Assembly: GCF_021287045.1 (NCBI RefSeq) | Contig: NZ_JAJTBG010000010.1 | Span: 1 to 64,000 of the forward strand | Source: Oryzomicrobium sp. | GTDB lineage: Bacteria > Pseudomonadota > Gammaproteobacteria > Burkholderiales > Rhodocyclaceae | Length of the DNA: 64,000 nt | Direction: 5' to 3' | In this document: positions 56,187 to 64,000 of the stretch, piece after piece | How positions within the stretch are numbered: the stretch's first letter is position 1 | How the letters are laid out: each line of letters opens with the position of its first letter | Notes under the pieces: model-generated | What the model was told of the DNA's origin: nothing | What the model saw: the letters and a program-made list of their open reading frames with translations, nothing else | Database searches by the model: none | Translations under genes and position numbers: made by a program

Positions 56187-58868
56187 GTGAAATTGACGAA
56201 AAACGACGTGAAAAACGCCCCCGCCCACACTCCAATGATGCAGCAGTACTTGGGCTTGAAGGCCCAGCACCCGGGCACCCTGCTGTTCTACCGCATGGGC
56301 GACTTCTACGAGCTGTTCTTCGAGGATGCCGAGAAGGCCGCCCGACTGCTCGACATCACCCTCACCACCCGGGGCCAGTCGGCGGGGATGCCGATCAAGA
56401 TGGCCGGGGTGCCGCACCACGCCGTCGAGCAATACCTGGCCAAGCTGGTCAAGCTGGGCGAATCGGCGGTGATCTGCGAGCAGGTTGGCGACCCGGCCAC
56501 CAGCAAGGGGCCGGTGGAGCGGGCCGTGTCGCGCATCGTCACTCCGGGCACCATCACCGACGCGGCGCTGCTCGATGAGAAGCGCGACCTGTTGCTGCTC
56601 GCCTGGCTGCCCGGCGCCGGCGCCAAGGGCGCCCACGGGCTGGCCTGGCTCAACCTGGCGAGCGGCGAGCTGCGCGTCTCCGACGTGGCGCCGGAGCGCA
56701 TCGCCACCGTGCTGGAGCGCATCCGCCCGGCCGAAGTGCTGGTGCCGGATAGCGCCCAGCTCGGCACCCTGGCCCTGGCGGTGGATGTGCCCCTGACCCG
56801 CCGCCCCGACTGGCACTTCGACCTGGACGCGGCCAAGCGCCTGCTCACCGCCCACTTCGCCACCCAGGACCTGAGCGGTTTCGGCGCCGAGGGGGTGAAG
56901 CCCGCCCTGGCAGCCGCCGGCGCCCTGCTGCAATACGCCCAGGCCACCCAGGCCCGGGCCCTGCCCCACGTGCGCGGCCTCACCGTGGAGCGGGAATCCG
57001 CCTACCTGGGCCTGGACCCGGCCACCCGGCGCAACCTGGAACTGACCGAGACCCTGCGCGGCGAGCCCTCCCCCACCCTGTTCTCCCTGCTCGACACCTG
57101 TGTCAGCGCCATGGGCTCGCGCCGGCTGCGCCACGCCCTGCACCACCCGCTGCGCGACCGGACCCTGCCGGTGGCCCGCCACCAGGCCATCGCCGAACTG
57201 CTCGACGAGAACCTGCGCCTGGCCCGCCAGGTGCGCGAGCGCCTGAAGGGCATCACCGACGTGGAGCGCATCACCGGCCGGGTGGCCCTGCGCAACGCCC
57301 GGCCCCGGGATCTCTCCAGCCTGCGCGACACCCTGCACCGGCTGCCGGAGTTGCAGGCCGTGCTCGGCGCAACCGGCCCGGCCGCCCCTCATTTGGGGGA
57401 ACTGCTCGCCGGCCTGGACGCCCCGCAAGGCGTGGCCGACCTGCTCGCCCGGGCGATCCTGCCCGAGCCGGCGGCCCTGATCCGCGACGGCGGGGTGATC
57501 GCCCCGGGCTTCGATCCGGAACTGGACGAACTGAAGGCGATCCACGACAACTGCGGCGCCTTCCTCATCGAGCTGGAGGCCCGGGAGCGGGAGCGCACCG
57601 GCATCCCCAGCCTCAAGGTCGAATACAACCGGGTGCATGGCTTCTACATCGAGGTCACCCACGCCCACACCGCCAAGATTCCCGACGACTACCGGCGCCG
57701 CCAGACCCTGAAGAACGCCGAGCGCTACATCACCCCGGAGCTGAAGGCCTTCGAGGACAAGGCCCTGTCCGCCCAGGACCGGGCCCTGGCCCGGGAAAAA
57801 TGGCTCTATGAGCAGGTGCTCGACGCCCTGCAACCGGCGGTGCCCGGCCTACAAGCCCTGGCCCGTTCCCTGGCCGAACTGGACCTGCTGGCGGCCCTGG
57901 CCGACACCGCCGCCAACCGCAACTGGTGCGCCCCGGAATTTGCCGACACCCCGGGGCTGCTGATCGATTCCGGCCGCCACCCGGTGGTGGAAGGCGAGCT
58001 TTCGGCCAAGGGCGAAGCGTTCATCGCCAACGACGTGGACCTGTCGCCGGAGCGACGCCTGCTGCTGGTCACCGGCCCGAACATGGGCGGTAAATCGACC
58101 TACATGCGCCAGACGGCTCTGATCGCCCTGCTCGCCCACGTCGGCAGCTTTGTGCCGGCCAAGCGCGCCGTGCTCGGGCCCCTCGATGCCATCTTCACCC
58201 GCATCGGCGCCGCCGACGACCTGGCCTCGGGCCGCTCCACCTTCATGGTGGAAATGACCGAGGCCGCCGCCATCCTGCACCAGGCCGGCGAGCACAGCCT
58301 GGTGCTGATGGACGAGGTGGGGCGTGGCACCTCCACCTTCGACGGCATGGCCATCGCCATCGCCATCCTGCGCCACCTGGTGGAAAAGAACCGCAGCCTG
58401 ACCCTGTTCGCCACCCACTATTTCGAACTGACCCGGCTCTCCCACGAATACCCGATGCTGGCCAACGTGCACGTCTCGGCGGTGGAGCACGGCGAGAAGA
58501 TCGTCTTCCTCCACGCAGTGGAGGACGGCCCGGCCAGCCAGAGCTACGGCATCCACGTCGCCGCCCTGGCCGGCATGCCCACGGCGGTGCTCAAGTCGGC
58601 CCGGCGCGAGCTGCGGGAGCTGGAAGCCCGCACCACTCTGGACCCGCTCCAGCCGGACCTGTTCGCCGCCCCCACCCCGAACTCCGCGCCAGACGCGGAG
58701 TTCGACGATGCACCTTGGGAAGCCAATAGGGACGCGGGGTTTGCCATATCCCCGGAAGATGTCCAGGCCAAGGCCGTGGCCAATCGCCTGGCCGGCATCG
58801 ACCCGGACGCCCTGACCCCCCGGGAAGCCCTGGCCGCCCTTTACGAACTGAAAGCCCTGGCCCAATGA
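56187..58868 (+). CDS. mutS: DNA mismatch repair protein MutS
   Basis: MutS binds mismatches and recruits MutL. The 893-residue protein has the mismatch-reading Phe-x-Glu in MGDFYELF (Phe40, Glu42), the connector, lever and clamp domains, and the ATPase with [20 protein letters not shown] and [11 protein letters not shown] beta-clamp motif QPDLFAA lies near 825, and the C-terminal tetramer domain ends LYELKALAQ. The start is GTG at 56187; no better one exists before the conserved [13 protein letters not shown]. Between residues about 830 and 855 lies a hairpin and repeat-like insert. Its stop overlaps the next gene. Confidence 0.95.
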   Translation: MKLTKNDVKNAPAHTPMMQQYLGLKAQHPGTLLFYRMGDFYELFFEDAEKAARLLDITLTTRGQSAGMPIKMAGVPHHAVEQYLAKLVKLGESAVICEQVGDPATSKGPVERAVSRIVTPGTITDAALLDEKRDLLLLAWLPGAGAKGAHGLAWLNLASGELRVSDVAPERIATVLERIRPAEVLVPDSAQLGTLALAVDVPLTRRPDWHFDLDAAKRLLTAHFATQDLSGFGAEGVKPALAAAGALLQYAQATQARALPHVRGLTVERESAYLGLDPATRRNLELTETLRGEPSPTLFSLLDTCVSAMGSRRLRHALHHPLRDRTLPVARHQAIAELLDENLRLARQVRERLKGITDVERITGRVALRNARPRDLSSLRDTLHRLPELQAVLGATGPAAPHLGELLAGLDAPQGVADLLARAILPEPAALIRDGGVIAPGFDPELDELKAIHDNCGAFLIELEARERERTGIPSLKVEYNRVHGFYIEVTHAHTAKIPDDYRRRQTLKNAERYITPELKAFEDKALSAQDRALAREKWLYEQVLDALQPAVPGLQALARSLAELDLLAALADTAANRNWCAPEFADTPGLLIDSGRHPVVEGELSAKGEAFIANDVDLSPERRLLLVTGPNMGGKSTYMRQTALIALLAHVGSFVPAKRAVLGPLDAIFTRIGAADDLASGRSTFMVEMTEAAAILHQAGEHSLVLMDEVGRGTSTFDGMAIAIAILRHLVEKNRSLTLFATHYFELTRLSHEYPMLANVHVSAVEHGEKIVFLHAVEDGPASQSYGIHVAALAGMPTAVLKSARRELRELEARTTLDPLQPDLFAAPTPNSAPDAEFDDAPWEANRDAGFAISPEDVQAKAVANRLAGIDPDALTPREALAALYELKALAQ

Positions 58869-59824
58869 CCGTCCGGGCGCTCCGCACACGGACCGCCCCC
58901 ATGGGCGCAAGACTCCTCGCCGCCCTGGCAGTGGCGCTGGCGTGCACCTCCGCCGCCGCCCAGGAGCGCTACACCTTTGCCCTGATCGGCGACGTGCCCT
59001 ATTCGGCCCACGAGCGGGCCGAGCTGCCCCGGATGCTCGCCGCCATCGGCGCCGAAAACGTGGCCTTCGCGGTCCACGACGGCGACATCAAGGGCGGCCG
59101 GGAATCCTGCGCCGACACCCTGCTGCGCGAGCGCCACGCCCTGCTCGACGCCTCGCCGGTACCCCTTTTCTATACCCCCGGCGACAACGAGTGGACCGAT
59201 TGCGACCGCCTGGCCGCCGGCCATTTCCGGCCCGAGGAACGGCTCGGCTTCCTGCGCCGGCTGTTCTTCGCCGACGGCCAGTCCCTGGGCAAAAAGCGCC
59301 TGCCCTACGAGCAGCAGGCCGAGCTGCGCGAAAACGCCCGCTGGACCCTGGGGCCGGTGCGCTTCGTCACGGTCAACGTCACCGGCAGCGAGAACAACTA
59401 CGGCCCCGGCCCCCTGCCCAACCCCGAGTTCGTCCGGCGCAACGCCGCCAACCTGGCCTGGCTGGAGGAATCCTTCGCCCTGGCCCGCAACGAAAAATCC
59501 CGGGGGGTGGTGGTGGTGATGCAGGCCAACCCGGGCTGGAAGCATTACGAAGGCGGCCTCGCCCACCAGGGCTACCGGGAATTCCTCGACCTGCTCAAGA
59601 CCCAGGTGCTGGCCTTCGACGGCCCAGTAGTGGTGGTGCACGGCGACACCCACTGGCACCGCATCGACCACCCGCTGCGGGACCCGGTGACCCGCCAGCC
59701 CCTGCTACGCTTCACCCGGGTGGAAACCTACGGCTATCCGATCATGGGCTGGGTCAAGGGCATCATCGACCCGGCCAGCCCGGAGCTGTTCCGCTTCGAG
59801 AGCCGCCCCTGGCCGCCCCGCTGA
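58865..59824 (+). CDS. Exported metallophosphoesterase-like protein
   Basis: A 319-residue protein with a probable signal peptide ([18 protein letters not shown]). The following part has the calcineurin-like phosphoesterase pattern: [24 protein letters not shown] and a late HGDTHWH. Substrate is unknown. The start overlaps the mutS stop (ATGA), an unusual partner for a repair gene, and translational coupling is implied. The next gene begins after 72 bases with its own -10 box. Confidence 0.82.
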   Translation: MTVRALRTRTAPMGARLLAALAVALACTSAAAQERYTFALIGDVPYSAHERAELPRMLAAIGAENVAFAVHDGDIKGGRESCADTLLRERHALLDASPVPLFYTPGDNEWTDCDRLAAGHFRPEERLGFLRRLFFADGQSLGKKRLPYEQQAELRENARWTLGPVRFVTVNVTGSENNYGPGPLPNPEFVRRNAANLAWLEESFALARNEKSRGVVVVMQANPGWKHYEGGLAHQGYREFLDLLKTQVLAFDGPVVVVHGDTHWHRIDHPLRDPVTRQPLLRFTRVETYGYPIMGWVKGIIDPASPELFRFESRPWPPR

Positions 59825-59896
59825 GGCATCCTGGGCTGCCGGCGGTAACGGTTCTGCAATAGAATTCGGAATAAATATAATTTTTCAGGGGATACC

Positions 59897-61096
59897 ATGC
59901 ACCGCATCTTCCTCCGCCCGCTCGGCAAACCTGCCAAACGCTCCCTGCGCCTCCTGCGCCGCCTTCCCCTGCTGGCCCTGGGCCTCGGTTTTGCCGCCCA
60001 GGCCGCGCCGCCTGCCGCCCCATCGGGCGGCGGGGAACTGGTGATCGCCCAGTCCGCCCCCTTCTCCGGCCCCCTGGCCCCCACCGGCAAGGGCCTGCGC
60101 GCCGGTGCCCAGATCTACTTCGACGCGGTCAACGCCGCCGGCGGCGTCCACGGCGCCAAGCTGCGCCTGGTGTCCCGGGACGACGGCTACAAGGCTCCGG
60201 AAACCGTGCGGATTGTGCGCGAACTGGCCAAGGAGGCCCAGCCCGTTGCCTTCTTCGGCGTGGTCGGCACCGGCAACGGCGAAGCCCTGATCAAGGAGAA
60301 GGTGCTGGCCGAGCTGGGCATTCCCCTGGTCACGGTACGCTCCGGCGGCCAGGCCCTGGTCAAGCCGCCCTACCCCTGGCTGTTCGTCACCCGGGCCACC
60401 TACGCCGACGAGGTAAAGAAGGTGGTGGACCAGTTCGTGCCCATCGGCTTCAAGCGCATCGCCGTGTTCTACCAGGACGACCCCTTCGGCCAGGACGGCC
60501 TGGCCGCTGCCGAGTCCTACCTGAAGGCCGCCGGCGCCACCCTGGTGGCCAAGGGCGGCTACGAGAAGAACACCACCAAGGTAGAAACGGCGGTCAAGGC
60601 CATCGCCGCCGCCGATCCCCAGGCGGTGATCATGGTGTCCAACACCGCCGCCTCGGCCGAGTTCATGAAGCAGCTGCGCGCCGCCGGCAACATGGCCCAG
60701 CTGGTGGCCCTGTCGGTCACCGACGGCCCCCAGGTGGCCAAGCTGATCGGCAACGGCACCGCCCGGGGCCTGTCGGTGGTCCAGGTGGTGCCCGACCCCC
60801 TGGCCCGCACCACGCCCCTGGCCCGGGAACTGGCGGAGGCCTTCCATCGTTTCCCGCCCAAGGACATCGAACTCAACCACACCGTGGCCGAGGGCTATGT
60901 CGGCGCCAAGGTGCTGGTGGAAGCCCTCAAGCGGGCCGGCCCGAACCCGACGCCCAAGAAGGTGCGCGACGCCCTGGAAACCATCCGCGACTTCGACCTG
61001 GGGGGGCTGGTCCTGAGCTTCTCCCCCAACAACCACGCCGGTTCCCGCTACGTGGACATCACCATCCTCAACCAGGACGGCCGGCTACTGCGCTGA
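59897..61096 (+). CDS. ABC transporter substrate-binding protein (LivJ-like, solo)
   Basis: A 399-residue periplasmic binding protein of the Leu/Ile/Val family (Peripla_BP_6). A long basic N-terminus precedes the signal core (LPLLALGLGFAAQA), then come APFSGPLAPTGKG and the two lobes with GVVGTGNGEA and YQDDPFGQDG. No permease or ATPase gene is nearby, so it may serve a transporter elsewhere or act as a signal-binding protein. A TATAAT at 59876-59881 and an AGGGG ribosome site precede it. Confidence 0.88.
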   Translation: MHRIFLRPLGKPAKRSLRLLRRLPLLALGLGFAAQAAPPAAPSGGGELVIAQSAPFSGPLAPTGKGLRAGAQIYFDAVNAAGGVHGAKLRLVSRDDGYKAPETVRIVRELAKEAQPVAFFGVVGTGNGEALIKEKVLAELGIPLVTVRSGGQALVKPPYPWLFVTRATYADEVKKVVDQFVPIGFKRIAVFYQDDPFGQDGLAAAESYLKAAGATLVAKGGYEKNTTKVETAVKAIAAADPQAVIMVSNTAASAEFMKQLRAAGNMAQLVALSVTDGPQVAKLIGNGTARGLSVVQVVPDPLARTTPLARELAEAFHRFPPKDIELNHTVAEGYVGAKVLVEALKRAGPNPTPKKVRDALETIRDFDLGGLVLSFSPNNHAGSRYVDITILNQDGRLLR

Positions 61097-61192
61097 TCGC
61101 CACGCCCGCCCCCGCCGCTATCCAGGCCGCCCCTCTCCGGGCGACCTTTTTCATATCGATTCCCCAGCGCACCCAGGCCCTGCATAAACGCA

Positions 61193-61217
61193 AACGCCAC
61201 CGCAGCGCGGTGGCGTT
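61193..61217 (-). terminator. Terminator downstream of slyD
   Basis: An 11-bp perfect stem, AACGCCACCGC with GCGGTGGCGTT around AGC. On the minus strand it is followed by T-rich sequence, so it ends slyD; for the plus-strand gene there is no T-run. Confidence 0.75.
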
Positions 61218-61261
61218 CGGACGGCACCCCGCCGCTGGGCGGGGCGCTGGCGGGCCGCAAG

Positions 61262-61783
61262 TCAGTGGCTGGTGCCGATGCTCAGGGTCAGGTCGTCCTC
61301 GTCGTCATCGTCTTCATGGACGTGGCCGTGGGCGATTTCTTCCTCGCTGGCGGGGCGCACTTCCATGACCGTGCCGGTGAACACCAGGGCGGTGCCGGCC
61401 AGGGGGTGGTTGCCGTCGAGCACCACCTTGTCGTCGGCGATGTCGGTGACCCGGTAAAGGATAAAGTCATCCTCGTCGGACTCTTCGGGCGCGCCCTCGA
61501 ACTGCATGCCGATTTCCAGTTCCTTGGGGAAGCGGTTGCGCGGCTCGATCTGGACCAGTTCCGGGTCGTACTCGCCGAACGCTTCCTCGGGCTGGAGCTT
61601 GACCTTGATGGTCTCGCCCACGTTCTTGCCCTGGAGGACTTCCTCGATCTTGTCGAAGATGTCGCCGTAGCCGCCGTGCAGGTACACCATGGGCTTTTCG
61701 CCCGGGTCCACCACGTTGCCGTCCGGGTCGGTCACGCTGTAGTCCAGGGTGACGACGGTATTCTTGAGAATGGTCTGGGTCAT
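61262..61783 (-). CDS. slyD: FKBP-type peptidyl-prolyl isomerase
   Basis: SlyD is a prolyl isomerase and chaperone that helps deliver nickel to hydrogenases. The 173-residue protein has the FKBP core split by the insert-in-flap domain (VYLHGGYGDIFDKIEE, PEEAFGEYDPELVQ) and an acidic C-terminus (HEDDDDEDD). The tail has few histidines, so metal binding is probably weaker than in Escherichia coli SlyD. It is a single gene with its own terminator. Confidence 0.92.
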   Translation of the reverse strand: MTQTILKNTVVTLDYSVTDPDGNVVDPGEKPMVYLHGGYGDIFDKIEEVLQGKNVGETIKVKLQPEEAFGEYDPELVQIEPRNRFPKELEIGMQFEGAPEESDEDDFILYRVTDIADDKVVLDGNHPLAGTALVFTGTVMEVRPASEEEIAHGHVHEDDDDEDDLTLSIGTSH

Positions 61784-62035
61784 GCAAAACTCCGGAAGGC
61801 TGCCGTTCGGCGGGCTGGGGCGGGTACATCCCGTCCCGCGCCGCTTTGGCAATGTGAAAGGGGCGATAGGGGAATTCTAGCGGAGCCCCCCAAGCGCCGC
61901 TACCGCCCCCGTTGCAATCCGGTTGCCCGCCACGCCCGATCCATTTACCGTCCGTCACACCCGGCGCACATTCCGGCCACAGACGGAAACGGCGCCCGCG
62001 CCTAGAATGGCCATTCATTTGTCACAGGAGATGCC

Positions 62036-62770
62036 ATGAGTCCTGACCGCACGTTCCCCCTCGTTCCCGCCGCGCCCCGCCGCCACGGCGCCCGCGTCCT
62101 GCTGCCCCTGATCGTCGCCGGCACCGCCCTGCTCGGCGCCACGGCGGCCCAGGCGGACACCACCGTGGAGCTCTCCGCCGAAGCCAGCCGCACCGCCCCC
62201 AACGACCTGGCCCGGGCCAGCGTGTTCACCGAAGCCAGCGGCGCCACCCCGGGCGAGCCGGGCAAGCAGGTCAACGCCAAGCTGGCCGAGGCGTTGCGCC
62301 TGGCCAAGAACTACGGCGCCGTGCAGGTGCAGAGCGGCGGCACCCAGACCTACCCGACCTACGGCAAGAACGGCAAGGTCGAAGGCTGGCGCGTGCGTTC
62401 CGAGCTGCAACTGGAATCCGCCGATCCCGCCGCCATGTCCGAATTGCTCGGCAAGCTGCAAGGCGCCAACCTGGGCCTGGGCGCCCTGTCCTTCGTGCCC
62501 TCCCCGGTCACCCGGGCCAAGGCCGAGGATGCGGCCACCGAGGAGGCCATCGCCGCCTTCAAGGCGCGGGCCAAGCGCATCTCGGCCACCCTGGGCCAGC
62601 CCTACAAGATCAAGCAGTTGTCGGTGAGCAGCCACAACCGCATGCCCGGCCCCATGTTCCGCATGGCCGCGCCGATGGCGGCCGACGTGGCCTCGGCCCC
62701 GATGCCGGTGGAAGCCGGCGAGAGCCAGGTGACGGTGACCGTGTCGGGCCAGATCGAACTGGACAAGTAA
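62036..62770 (+). CDS. SIMPL domain protein
   Basis: A 244-residue exported protein of the SIMPL (DUF541) family, whose members are found in the periplasm or outer membrane and have little-known roles, including oxidative stress. The signal peptide ends in ATAAQA, then VELSAEAS, RVRSELQLES and the end VTVTVSGQIELD. The start has an AGGAG five bases away, with a TAGAAT box at 62003-62008. It is convergent with ftsB and shares a terminator. Confidence 0.85.
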   Translation: MSPDRTFPLVPAAPRRHGARVLLPLIVAGTALLGATAAQADTTVELSAEASRTAPNDLARASVFTEASGATPGEPGKQVNAKLAEALRLAKNYGAVQVQSGGTQTYPTYGKNGKVEGWRVRSELQLESADPAAMSELLGKLQGANLGLGALSFVPSPVTRAKAEDAATEEAIAAFKARAKRISATLGQPYKIKQLSVSSHNRMPGPMFRMAAPMAADVASAPMPVEAGESQVTVTVSGQIELDK

Positions 62771-62791
62771 CCTGCCAGACGGGCCCCGCCC

Positions 62792-62827
62792 ATAAAAAAA
62801 GCCGGACTAGCGTCCGGCTTTTTTTAT
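62792..62827. terminator. Bidirectional terminator with the ftsB stop in its loop
   Basis: ATAAAAAAA, stem GCCGGAC, loop TAGC, stem GTCCGGC, then TTTTTTTAT. It ends SIMPL on one strand and ftsB on the other. On the minus strand the loop contains the TAG stop of ftsB. Confidence 0.94.
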
Positions 62828-63184
62828 GGCGGCCTTGGCAGGGGATGCCGGCGGCGAGGGCTTGGCCGGCGGAGCCTCCGCGGTTTTTGCCGCCGCCGGG
62901 GATTCGCCGTCGGCCTGCTCCGGCACCTGGACGAAGGTTTCGTCGTTGCGGATCATGCCCAGCTCGAAACGGGCCCGCTCCTCAATGGCGTCGAAGCCCT
63001 GCTTGAGGTCGCGCACTTCCGCATCCAGGCCGGCGTTGCGGGATTGCAGCAGCGTATTGGCCTCGCGCTGCTGTTCCAGCTGCCGGTCCACCTCCCATAC
63101 CCGCAGCCAGCCGCCCTTGCCCAGCCACAGGGGGTACTGGAGCAAGGCCAGGACGGCCAGGAGGGCGACGGATAGCCAGCGCAT
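62807..63184 (-). CDS. ftsB: Cell division protein FtsB
   Basis: FtsB is part of the FtsQLB complex that activates septal peptidoglycan synthesis. The 125-residue protein has one transmembrane segment ([20 protein letters not shown]), a short periplasmic coiled coil and then an Ala/Pro/Lys-rich tail longer than usual. It is preceded on the same strand by eno with a 99-base gap, the usual order. The last codons form one arm of the terminator, so the final residues IKKAGR are constrained by RNA structure. Confidence 0.92.
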   Translation of the reverse strand: MRWLSVALLAVLALLQYPLWLGKGGWLRVWEVDRQLEQQREANTLLQSRNAGLDAEVRDLKQGFDAIEERARFELGMIRNDETFVQVPEQADGESPAAAKTAEAPPAKPSPPASPAKAAIKKAGR

Positions 63185-63283
63185 GGGGTGTGGAGCGTGG
63201 GAGGCGGTGGTGGGAGGCGGCGGATCAAAAAAGAGCGCGAGGGCTTAATGTCCTCGCGCTCCCTTCGTCATGCCGGCAACCGC

Positions 63284-64000
<717 letters not shown>

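Overview
The window is about 64 kb of GC-rich, densely packed Gram-negative chromosome. The high GC content, the eno-ftsB order, the many cyclic-di-GMP and two-component proteins, and the gene styles (TtgABC-type efflux, trxC, mobA, YceI pairs) point to a betaproteobacterium, most likely of the Rhodocyclales (Azospira/Dechloromonas-like). That placement is inference from gene content, not from a marker-gene search. No phage, integrase, transposase or CRISPR array was seen. Most of the content is ordinary core and regulatory chromosome.

Layout. 1-5.4 kb: a fatty-acid pair (3-hydroxyacyl-CoA dehydrogenase start, acyl-CoA synthetase) divergent from an AraC regulator, then a TauE/SafE permease, an AlkA-type glycosylase and mobA. 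5.7-9.5 kb: a two-gene signalling unit (EAL-like/HDOD protein, then PAS-PAS-GGDEF-EAL). 9.6-11.7 kb: a tight minus-strand cluster (MBL hydrolase, unknown low-GC gene, HExxH metallopeptidase-like protein, GIY-YIG protein). 12.1-19.7 kb: a small hypothetical gene, pepD, a bifunctional PBP, an Ala/Ser/Thr-rich unknown and guaD. 19.8-23.8 kb: a secreted protein, trxC, a guanidinium exporter gene (gdx/sugE) behind a guanidine-II riboswitch, and a MASE3-GGDEF-EAL protein. 23.9-26.7 kb: an autotransporter, a gene-poor stretch and tRNA-Ser(GGA). 26.8-33.4 kb: a TetR repressor divergent from a complete RND tripartite pump, with TtgR/AcrR-like operators over the promoter.

33.6-42.5 kb is a signalling block: a DUF3391/HD-GYP protein; a PDC sensor kinase overlapping a lone receiver; and a minus-strand operon of REC-HD-GYP phosphodiesterase, FIST sensor and hybrid kinase. 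42.9-49.7 kb holds an EF-hand protein, a MarR/cytochrome b561/YceI/YceI unit with twin MarR operators, a 2H phosphoesterase-like protein, an SDR oxidoreductase and three small envelope proteins. 50.2-56.0 kb is a second RND operon (permease, adaptor, outer-membrane factor) whose permease lacks the usual TM10 lysine. 56.2-64 kb is mutS overlapping a metallophosphoesterase-like gene, a solo Leu/Ile/Val-type binding protein, slyD, a SIMPL protein, ftsB and the C-terminal half of eno.

The strongest non-coding find is the guanidine-II (mini-ykkC) riboswitch: two ACGG-loop hairpins directly before gdx, with a visible way of hiding the ribosome-binding site. The most system-like uncharacterised unit is the FIST/hybrid kinase/HD-GYP operon.
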